The notes under the pieces were generated by a model, which was not told where the DNA came from, ran no database searches, and worked only from the letters and a program-made list of their open reading frames with translations. The position numbers and the translations under genes are program-made. A stretch of 64,000 nt of DNA from Astropecten irregularis (lineage: Eukaryota > Echinodermata > Asteroidea > Paxillosida > Astropectinidae): positions 13,660,614 through 13,724,613 of the forward strand of contig OZ020258.1 in NCBI GenBank assembly GCA_963971285.1. The letters run 5' to 3'. Of this stretch, positions 11,250-21,200 are shown one piece after another. Positions within the stretch are counted from its first letter, which is position 1; every line of letters starts with the position of its first letter.

Positions 11250-14200
11250 TTACATCTTTTCAAAAAGTGCTTCATAATACTTAGCTTGTGCAACAAGCAT
11301 ACGGCACTTAAGGACATGTTCCTTCTCCAGGACCGCGAGCTTCCGCTCCATGTATTCTTCCGCAGTGACTTTATATTTTCTTTTTGCCGGGGGCCTATTC
11401 ACTGCAAGGGATGGAGTTTTTGGCTGAGTAGGTTTATCTGTGACAAAGGAATAAAATGTAAATCAAAGTGTAAATATGGCATTTTATGTTTCAGGCCATT
11501 AAGTAGTGTGTATCAAAGATAGAAAAAAAAGAATGACAAAGGAAATAGGACAACTGCAGTAGGTTGTAGCGCAGTAGGTTGTATAATACCTTGCAGTATC
11601 GCAAAAGACTTCCACATCCTGCAAGTTTATGCCACAGGATGGTTACTGAACTAAAAAACATGTTTTTCTGGATGTAAAGTCAATATTGGCCCTCCTCAAA
11701 CCATGTTATATTTTCACAGTACCACAATGTTGTTACCATGGATTGACCTATCAAGATTGAGGGTTTAAGCTTGCTAGCATTTGTATCAAAAATAATGCAT
11801 ATAATGGCAAGTTAATGTATTTACTCACCATCAATTCCAATTGTAATTGGCATGCTGTAAACTGAAATCAACAAGAAAAACATAAATCGAGCTGGAAATA
11901 CATTAACTTGTCCAAGGTGGATTTTCTCTTTGAATCAAGTTAGTTGGCAGGAACATCAATAAAATGCATGCGCCTGCACTAACTACTTCATCCTTTGGAG
12001 GGGACACAAAGCTGGAGGTTTGTGTAAAGTGTAATGCATGTAAAAGAACCCAGGACATTTATCGAGAAAGAGTTATCGAGAAAGAGAAGGGGCTTGCCTG
12101 GGTGTTTCTGGAATGCTGGCTGTAAATTGCGCTCCCACATTGTTGATTATTTATATTCATAGTTATTAGTAGTTGTAGAAGTAGTAGTATTATACCAATC
12201 AACCATTGGCCTTGTGGCATGTAGGAAGTAGAAGCTCTTTATTGTCTATTCTCTACACGCTGCTCTCTGTATTTTCACCTAAATTATGTTTTGTTTTTTA
12301 AAATATTGTCTCAAAAGTGGCTAAAAAAAAAAAGCAAACATTTAAAAGAAACATCAAAATTTCACTTGTCTCCACTAATTAGTATTAATGACTATGAGTA
12401 TCCCCCTAATGACCTAAACTTCATTGTAATATCATACCTGAGTCGAGGTTGTCCAGCACGTACACTTCGCACGCAGCTGCCTCAGGTTCAGCTCCTGCTG
12501 CCTCAGGTTCAGCTGCTTCTGAAACAAAAAAGGCAATGCGAAGTTTAGGTTAACAAAGAAAATACAATTTTAATTTGATTCTTTTCTTGTGTATTTGAAC
12601 GAACGTTCCGTAGTGTTTCCAACATTGCGGTGCAAACTAACACTGTCCACTATGTTAAGTAACCCTCTCCCACCTTCTGACCATCTGGGTGCAACATTCT
12701 TGTCCTTCTGTCGATGACGTCTAGATCATCCTTAGTCCATATGGGAAGCTTTCCCTGAACTACACAGTCTTGCACTTGTTGGGCCAGTCGTTTGAGCAAT
12801 AATTATTATTATTATTATTATTATTATTGTTATTATTATTTAACATTTATTTATTTATTTATTTTTTTTTTTTTTTTTTTTTTTTTTGGGGGGGGGGGGG
12901 GTGAATTTGTTCTGTTTTTTTTGGTGGTGGTTATCAATGTCAACTTTAAATTTGTCAAGTTGTCATTTCCCCAGAGTTCTCATCACAGACGAATACAATT
13001 ACAAGTATGTGTCTTGCATACAGTGTTGGTCACTTTTTTACTCAAAGTGCCAAAAATTAATTTTTAGTGGAAAAAACTGGAAATTGAACAAAGTCTCAAG
13101 GTTATGCATGACTAACTGTAACTGAAGGTGTCAACTGGGCAGTCGATTCCCTCCAACTTGACACTTGCCAGCGACCCTTCAATCAAAAGCTGTGCTTTGG
13201 TAAGTGGAGGGGGTGCAACCCCACCTCGTGTGGCCTGCACTTGCCATCTTCTTTTTGTGACTGAAAGTTTGAAGTGAAAATTTCCAAAAAAGACACTTAG
13301 CTTTAGCATTAGTCAAAAATGTTTTGTGGAATAAGATTTCATTACCAGTGACTCCTACAGGGTACATTAATATAAATCATTTGATTGAAAAATTAACAAT
13401 AAATTTCTTTAAAACTCATAAAAACTGTGTGTGTGTGCTGACAATTGGATTACAGTGCAATATCATCTTAAAGATGCTAGGTTTGATTTTTGGCCTCAAA
13501 CATAAAATAATATTTTTAGTGAACAATATTCAAGAGAATATCCCCAACTTTAACGAAAAATAGTTTGACTTTTACTTTTACTGGTCAGGAAGTTGGAACA
13601 ATTTTTTTTAAATATAAAACCTTCATTATAAAACACATCATGTGATATACATTGTCAGGATCCAGAGTCCAGACAAACAATTGATGGGTGCAAACATGTA
13701 GGTATAAAATTACAAGAACTCAAATAAAACTCTGGAGAATTTTACTTACTTGCCTGCACCAAATTTCGATATCTGTCTTTACACTGAGCTAGACTTTTAG
13801 AGTTTCCTCCAGCCACACTGAAGATAAAAAGCAAAACAAAGGTCTCATAACTTATTTTACATACAGTAAAGCACAGCTTTCATACATGTACACGTAGTTA
13901 TTTTGACACAGTCCACATATGATGCAGCCAAAATGTGGTGCAATTTTTTGTCTGTATCAACTAACTACAAATCCATTTCAACAGAAAACACAATGAATGA
14001 TTGTTCAGGGATTCAAATTATTAAGTTGTAGTGAAGTTGCAGCTGTAACACAATTTCCAACTGCCATGATAGGACCGTCTGGCTCCCTACGGTTAAAATA
14101 ATTAAATGTCAACAGAATTCAGTGCGCTGTATTATATAAGTAGAACTCTTGTTTTGCAGAAATTATTGTACATGATCATGATGATCTATAATGTATAAAT

Positions 14201-14923
14201 GTCGAACGTCAGGCTGTAGCTTGGAATGTATCATGTGTATTATTATTTCTGCAAAACAAATCAGAAAAACAAGCTGTTTGGAACTAGGCCTACATCATGA
14301 TTGAACTAAAAATCAAAGGCTTATGTGACCCATTATGTTGATTTAGTTTTCTCAATCATAACAATTAACATTAACAACACTAAACTGCTTCTACGTTCTA
14401 GTTCTAACCGTACCCTTCCTCCATGTTCTAACATGTCAATTTTTCTAATCTCTAAGCTAAAAACAAACAAACAACAACAACCGTAACGTTAACTTACAAG
14501 TTAAACGGCAATAAATCATAGTCAACGAAATAGAAATGACCAAACAATGACACAACCTATCATAAGACAGGATGCAAATCGTATGTAGACCAAGAAGTAG
14601 GTATAATAAAGCACAATTTACCGTTGCTTTCTGAGTACCGTGTCCGTGGTTTCCTACCCCAAAAGGTCAAACATGCGGGCAACCAAAAGTATAGCGCCAC
14701 CCATTGGTAATACTCACGCATTGACGCAACCCCTCAATCGTTCCCAGCTTGCCTGCTTGTGTTTCGATGTCAAAAGGGAACCCTTTAGGACCCCCTCAAT
14801 CACTGCTTTCTCCTCGATGTATGAGGTAGCCAGTGCCAGATCCATTTCTGCGGTAAAGGGCGACGATTTGGGCTTCGCCCCGCCCGGTGCAACTTTTTTT
14901 ACGCTGTTGGTTTCGTCCGCCAT
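11250..14923 (-). CDS. Myb/SANT-like accessory protein of Harbinger element 1
   Basis: The start exon from 14923 (MADETNSVKKVAPGG, then FTAEMDLALATSYIEEKAV..GVLKG and QASWERLRGCVNA) has a gtgagt donor near 14720. The exon at about 13752-13818 gives VAGGNSKSLAQCKDRYRNLV, completing a SANT/Myb trihelix (W...CKDRYRNL). Further exons: about 13116-13258 (TKRRWQVQATRGG), about 12680-12790 (LPIWTKDDLDVIDRR), about 12445-12521, and a C-terminal exon ending LAVLEKEHVLKCRM and YYEALFEKM with TAA at 11250-11252. Exon ends between 12.4 and 13.2 kb are approximate. In PIF/Harbinger systems such a protein binds the termini and helps bring the transposase to DNA. Confidence 0.7.
12796..12901. repeat. Low-complexity (ATT)n, T-run, G-run
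   Basis: About 15 ATT units, TTTA units, a run of about 26 T and then 13 G. It lies inside an intron of the Myb-like gene. Long homopolymers make the assembly here unreliable. Confidence 0.85.
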
Positions 14924-15112
14924 TTTTATTTTATTTTATTTGGGGGAAATTTTTTGCTTAAGCAGACGATCTAAAATGTTGCGCGCGCAGTTTGTTTACG
15001 CGCTTAAGTTAGCAACCGCTGGTGAAATACGTTTACGCTTAAGCAAATATTTCTGCTATAGTAAGCAAAATAATTTGCTTACCGTTAAGCATCTCTATGA
15101 AATTGGGCCCTG

Positions 15113-16420
15113 GTTGGTATTTATTGATGAGACTAGTGAGGTATGCTGGGGCAGTATTGTGAAGACACTTGTAGACTAGGGTTAGGATCTTGAATATAAT
15201 TCGCTGATGGACTGGGAGCCAGTGCAGTTGATGGAGGAGTGGAGTAACATGTTCGTATTTTCCACACTTGAAAACAAGTTTGGCAGCCCGGTTCTGGACA
15301 CGTTGGAGACGTTTAACGTCAGATGATGAAATTCCATAGAGCACTGCGTTAGAGTAGTCAAGCCTTGATGTAACGACTGCTCGAACTGCCTGCTCACAAG
15401 TAGATGTGTTGATGAATGGCCGTATGCGACCTAAATTGCGCAGATGATAGTGGAGGGAACGACAAAGGGAAGACACTTGATGATTCATCTTCATGGCAGA
15501 GTCAAATTCAACACCGAGATTCCGGACAGTGGCTGATGATGTAATGATCTCATTGTTGATTTGAAGTGTAACATTTTCAAGTTGAGGAAGTACCCGGGGA
15601 TTAGCAACAACCATGAACTGAGTTTTGTTGCAGTTGAGTTTAAAGGCATTGCATACGTTTGGTAATGACTCTGAAAATGTATGGCAATAAAAACTTACTT
15701 ACTTTTGAATTGAAACTTTCACAGGTTAGTTTTATGGTATATATATACAATTATATTGGTTTAAAACAAACAATAGGCTCAAATTACCAAACGTATGCAA
15801 TCCCTTTAAGCATGTTGTGAGTCATCCAGGTCTGTAGGTCGGTGACGCACTTTGTCAATGACAGGCAACCGGCTTCGATGGCTTCGGAGCTACTAGGGTT
15901 AACTGCAATGTACAACTGTACATCATCCGCATATGAATGATATTGGACATCTCGATGCTGCTTGATGATATTTGCAATGGGGCTGGTATACATTGTGAAC
16001 AGTTGCGGGCCAAGAACAGAGCCCTGTGGGACACCGAAGTCCATCGCTTGGGGTTCCGACTGAGCGTTGGTGACTTTTACCCTGCAGAACCGATTGCTAA
16101 GGTATGATGTGAGCCATGACACAGGATTGTCCGAAATGCCGAGTTCAGATGACAAGCGCCGAAGTAGTATGGGGTGGTCGACAGAATCAAACGCTGCGGA
16201 CAAGTCAAGGAACACCATCATGACAGCTAACTTCTTGTCCAGAGCCTCAGTGATGTCACTCTTTACTTTTACTAAAGCAGTCTCAGTGCCGTGTCCACTC
16301 CGATATGCAGATTGGTGTTCAGGGAAGAGGTCATTATCTGCAAGGTGATCGGATAATTCCAGTAGGACAACCTTCTCGAGAATCTTTGACAGGAAGGGTA
16401 CGTTGGAAATATTTCTGTAG
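15113..16420 (-). mobile_element. LINE (CR1/L2-like) fragment, gene A intron, right of Harbinger
   Basis: The minus strand encodes reverse transcriptase blocks FLDLSAAFDSVDHPILLRRL, FGVPQGSVLGPQLF and YADDVQLYI (catalytic YADD), then, after a short inserted element (15644-15805), FMVVANP...LGVEFD, RLQRVQNRAAKL and LHQLHWLPV. The upstream part present in gene B (42787-44215, finger and endonuclease regions) is missing because of the 10.5-kb deletion ending in the minisatellite. Confidence 0.85.
15644..15805. mobile_element. TTAA-flanked short element (K3) inside the LINE, internally deleted
   Basis: Flanks TTAA (15640-15643 and 15806-15809). Ends AGGCATTGCATACGTTTGGT and inverse ACCAAACGTATGCAATCCCT. 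It interrupts the LINE frame between ...HNMLK and LNCNKTQF. The gene B copy (41796-42170) is 375 bases; this one is 162 through loss of the middle. Confidence 0.75.
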
Positions 16421-17160
16421 CAAATGGGTAAAAACCTGCAAACTGCAAGATCTAAAGGGAGACAAGCAAAAACCCTCCCAACTGCAAAGTGTAAAAGCAA
16501 ATGGGCAGAAAAACATGCAAACTGCAAGATCTAAAGGACGACTAGCCACCCCCCCCCCCCCAACTGCAAAGTGTAAAAGCAAATGGGCAAAAACCTGCAA
16601 ACTGCAAGATCTAAAGGGCGACTATTGCAAAAACCCTCCCAACTGCAAAGTGTAAAAGCAAATGGGCAAAAACCTGCAAACTGGAAGATCTAAAGGGCGA
16701 CTAGCAAAAACCCTCCCAACTGCAAAGTTTAAAAGCAAATGGGCAAAAACCTGCAACCTGCAAGATCTAAAGGGCGACTATTGCAAAAACCCTCCCAACT
16801 GCAAAGTGTAAAAGCAAATGGGCAAAAACCTGCAAACTCCAAGATCTAAAGGGCGACTAGCAAAAACCCTCCCAACTGCAAAGTTTAAAAGCAAATGGGC
16901 AAAAACCTGCAAACTGCAAGATCTAAAGGGCGACTATTGCAAAAACCCTCCCAACTGCAAAGTGGAAAAGCAAATGGGCAGAAAAACCTGCAAAGTGCAA
17001 GATCTAAAGGGCGACTATTGCAAAAACCCTCCCAACTGCAAAGTGTAAAAGCAAATAGGCAATAACCTGCAAACTGCAAGATCTAAAAAGCGACTAGCAA
17101 AAACCCTCCCAACTGCAAGGTTTAAAAGCGAAAAGGAAAAAAACATGGAACCGGCAAGAT
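16421..17160. repeat. 75-bp higher-order minisatellite, upstream of gene A
   Basis: About nine copies of a roughly 75-bp unit made of two related halves: AACTGCAAGATCTAAAGGGC...CAAAAACCCTCCC and AACTGCAAAGTGTAAAAGCAAATGGGC...AACCTGC. Unit length divisible by 3 leaves the minus strand open, giving repeated CRF..CFTLCSWEGF-type peptides that I treat as by-products. The array starts exactly where the deleted LINE ends. Confidence 0.9.
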
Positions 17161-17383
17161 CTAAAATGGTAAAAGGCAAAAATATATGCAAATTGCAAGA
17201 TGTAAATGGTAAAAGGCAAAATATATGCACATTGCAAGATGTAAATGGTAAAAGGCAAAATATATACAAATTGCAAGATCCAAAATGGTAAAAGGCAAAA
17301 ATATATGCAAATTGCAAGATGTAAATGGTAAAAGGCAAAATATATGCAAATTGTTAGATTTAAAATGTTAAAAGGCAAACATA
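17161..17383. repeat. ~39-bp minisatellite (monomer form)
   Basis: Units of CAAATTGCAAGATGTAAATG plus GTAAAAGGCAAAATATATG, sharing the TTGCAAGAT-TAAA core with the 75-bp array next to it. Diverged units continue at 17646-17990. Confidence 0.88.
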
Positions 17384-17385
17384 TT

Positions 17386-17644
17386 TGAAGAGTTCATTTG
17401 CAAAAACAGATAAACTCCTTTGTTGAAAAATGTACATTATCATCACGTATGCTTCTATTTTTTTTATTGAAGGATACACCAATACATTCTTTTTCTTCGT
17501 TTTCTATATTTTGATAAATTTGCAACAAGATAATAAGTTTTATATGTTCAAATGTACGCGGTTTCCATGGATACTAAAATGTAAAGCATGATTAAGTTAA
17601 TTTTTCATCAATGGAGTTATCTGTTTTTGCAAACGAACTCTTCA
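17386..17644. mobile_element. Inverted-repeat element inserted in the minisatellite
   Basis: Ends TGAAGAGTTCATTTGCAAAA and the inverse TTTTGCAAACGAACTCTTCA, arms of about 33 bases, AT-rich interior with no coding capacity. Identical insertion at 54509-54768, so it predates the duplication. Confidence 0.7.
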
Positions 17645-17645
17645 A

Positions 17646-17990
17646 AATGCAAATTGCAAGAAGTAAATGGTAAAAGGCGAAATATATGCAAGTTGCAAGA
17701 TCTAAAAGGTTAAAGGCAAACAAACCTGGAAACTGCAAGATCCAAAAGTAAATAGACATTAAACCTACAACTGAACTAAAGCTAGGTCGAATGGGAGAAA
17801 CCATCCAAAACTGCAAAAGATAAATATGTGAGGGCAAAAACCTTGCAAACTGCAAATATAGGACAAAAAGGTATAGCGCAGACAAATCCTGAAACATCCA
17901 AACCTCAAATTTAAATGACAAAATTCTCCAAATCGCAAAGGCTACAACCAAAAAGGCAAAGACCATGCAAAAGGCAAGACCTACAAGGCA
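17646..17990. repeat. Decayed ~38-bp minisatellite
   Basis: Irregular units still showing TTGCAAGA(T)CTAAA and AACTGCAAGATCCAAAAG, fading towards gene C. Confidence 0.6.
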
Positions 17991-18230
17991 GAACATTATT
18001 AAAAGTGGCCAATAAATACTTACACAAGAATGTGAAAAATTAACATCTACGATGTCTATGCGCATTGAAATATATCACAAGCTTAAATGGATTAAGTGCA
18101 AGTACCGAAAGTACGATCAAACTATGATAATCATAAACTTGACTGTATGATCCGTAGCAGGTTTATGATGAAAATTTTCAATGACATTTATGTTTGGATT
18201 GTTTTTATGCCAGGGTAGTGTCCGGAATAG

Positions 18231-21200
18231 TTACTTCAGAGTATAGATGAGGACACCACTGCTTGGAGTCACCTCTATGTCTGCTGAGGCGACGTTGTGA
18301 AGATGGCACTGTCCGGTACCCAGTGCAAAGTCAAAGGAGAAACATTCAGCATACAGGATGCAGAACTGAGCACAGAGCAGGGGAGATTTGGTCATCTCGG
18401 TCTTCAGAGGCTGGTTGTTTCCAATCTGCCCTCCTACGTGCATGAGCTTGAAGCTCAGGCGGGTATTCCTAAACTTGCCAAAGCAAGGGCATTGACCTGA
18501 TATAAAAAAAAACCCAGAAAACAAATGCAGCTTATTTAGGAGTTTATTCAATAGATGATTAGGAAATGTACTTATTTCACTTTAAGGTAATATCATACTT
18601 TGGTTTTTGCCAAAGAAATGCAGATTTATGGGCACAGAAATCAAGAAAGATACAGTAACAGTCATCTGTGAAATTCCCAATCCCATACGGTGCCAACCTT
18701 TTGAGAAAACAGCAAAAAATTCCCACGGAATTTCTTCATTAATTTCTTTTCACCGTTACTTAAACTTTTAAAGATCAGAAATATTTTCGGTCGTTGGCTT
18801 TACCAAATTCTGGATGAATACAGCATTTCAGGCGGAACTATTTCAACGGTATGTTTCTACCAGCACCATTTTTATACCCTGTAAGTTATACGTAAATCTG
18901 TGAACATTTCTGTTTTGGTTTCCTATACCGAAGTATGATACTACCTTTAACATTACAAACAGCTTTGGACATCTTGCACTGCAACATAGTTTTAAACTAA
19001 GCTCAGATCATGCATAATGACCAATTATCTTATTGACATTCAATATTTGTTTACTCATAAATAATTTCAAGACGAAATTTTAAACTTTGCCAATTTCAAA
19101 TGAATGAGGACCGCTCGATGAATACATTGCTTGATTTTGCAAAATTTTAATAATTAATGTATTAGGGAGACACATAAGCGTCTAAAAGTGGACGTTAGGG
19201 AGACATCGAAAAGTCTCCCTAAGGTACCAGCTACCTCTTAAAGACACGTTTTTTTGCTGTCCATACTTTAATAGTAGACAGATAATGCTCTCAATATGAA
19301 AATGTGTCAATTTCAAGTTAATTGGTTTGAAATAGGTAAGTAAAGTTTGACCCTAGGGGAAAGTCTCCCTAATGTACCATCCTCGGTTATTATGTAACAT
19401 TCAAGAACAGTGTGCACAAAATCTGCTCAACTCAGTGTCTGTTGGGAACAGTTCACGTGAAACTGTGTGCACGGACGGGATACAAATACAAACCTGTGAC
19501 TTGATGCGTGCTAGGGCTTCGTGTGGTATGGTCCTGTTGACTTTCAGAAGTGAGTAGATTCTGACTGACAAACGAAGCTGTTGAAGTGAATGACCGACGA
19601 AATGAATGTGATTTAGACTAGGGGTCGATTTCACAAAGCCCTGCGATCGATCGTAACTTGAGTTATGAAGGATAATTCCCATCGTAGGGGGCCTATCCCA
19701 CATAGGGCTTCAATGCACCAAAAATCCTACGATTGATAGTAAGTTACGATGGTAAAATCGACCCCAGGATCAAATGGGAACTATGGCCTCTGAGGTCATG
19801 TTTTGAAGATGTTGAAGTGCCATCTTCACAAAGACATTTCCGATGTGACAAGAACAGTGTTCAATACACTATTCAATACACACACCATCGTTTGTCAAAA
19901 GGTACAAAATCAAAAGTTTAACTTTTAGGTATACAGGTTGAACTTACCATGCGCTACATTGCATAGAGCGATATTTTTCGGGTCGACAATGGGTTACTCA
20001 CAGCTAGCTACACACTGTATACCTAAAAGCGCAACTTTTGGTTTTGTACCTTTTGACAAGCAATGGTGTGTGTATTGAACAGTGTTGAGTCCTTCTGTAG
20101 TATCAAGTAGGGTATTCAACTGCAGCTTAAGATGTGCCCTAAACACTCATACTACTCGTATCACTCCAAACCGATTATATTTAATGGGTTGGGGCTTCAA
20201 AATCAACGGAAGTATGCATGTATTTGTGCACAAATAAGTACGACCCAGCTACAGGATCATACCGCCCAGGTCTGAGACCGTGTCTACGCTACTGCAGTTG
20301 GAAAAAGTAAACGTGAAACTCCGTGCACAGACTGGATACAAATACGAACCTGTGACATGATGCGTGCTAGGGCTTCGTGTGGTATGGTCCTGTGGACTTT
20401 CAGAAGTCAGTACATTTTGACTGACGGACGAAGCTGTTCAAATGAATGACCAAAGAACTAGAAATTAACACGATTAAGACCAGGGTTGGATTGCAATAAG
20501 CGGTCTTAAAGCTGTCTACATGCCTTAAGCCCACCGCACACTATACGATCCGACATTCCGACTAGGACCCGACTGGTTTTTGGAAGGATCGAAAAGCATT
20601 CTGGGAGTCTTAACAGTGATTCGACAGTCGAATCTTGCCGTCTGGCCATCAGAGTGGGTCTGCGACTGGGAACAATCACGGTTTAGACACCCAGAATGCT
20701 TTGCGATCCTTCCAAAAACCAGTCGGGTCCTAGTCGAATGTCGGATCGTATAGTGTGCGGTGGGCTTTAGTCTCTGTCTTAGAGGGCTTGGAGCTAGTTG
20801 TTCTATCAGTTAATTAGACCATTGCAATGAAGCAGTCTTACTGCTTAGCCAGTCTTAAAAGGGTTAAAACCTGCTTGGAGCAGCTAGGTTAATATATGAG
20901 ATTATGTGCACACATTGTTCATACTGTACATGTTATTTAAATCACAGAGTAGAACTGTTTCTAGTAACTTTCTAGTTGACGAATCATTAACTACAAAAGA
21001 GGCTTACAAAGACTGGCTTATTGCAATGGGCTTACTTCGTAGTCTTACTCAAGGCCGGCTAAGAGAGAAGGTCAGCTTAGTCTGCATCTTTAAGCCCACC
21101 ATTTAAGACCATTTTAATTGCAATCCACCCCAGGAATTGGAACTATTTCCTCTCAGGCGACGTTAAGAAGATGACACTGTCAAATGAGAAACATTCAGCA

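Larger units (their letters stand above)
7265..15109. mobile_element. Full-length Harbinger (PIF) transposon, 7845 bp
   Basis: Terminal inverted repeats TGCCCAATTTCATAGAG (left) and CTCTATGAAATTGGGCC (right), with AAGC-rich subterminal motifs (GCTTAAGC). Flanks are CAG (7262-7264) and CTG (15110-15112); the empty site at 41262-41264 has one CAG, giving exact boundaries. Inside are a plus-strand HARBI1-like transposase (7457 to 10878) and a minus-strand Myb/SANT-like gene (14923 to 11250), convergent, as in autonomous PIF/Harbinger elements. It inserted into the LINE within the gene A intron, after the duplication or on one haplotype only. Short elements with similar ends occur at 45927, 46343, 48787 and 49876. 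Confidence 0.88.

Noticed and set aside
14640..15179. Plus-strand 179-codon frame at the right end of Harbinger 1
   Set aside because: Opposite strand of the Myb-like first exon and the terminal repeat; no homology of its own.
16421..17380. CRISPR-like array
   Set aside because: Units are contiguous tandem repeats with no unique spacers, in an animal genome; both halves are related to each other.
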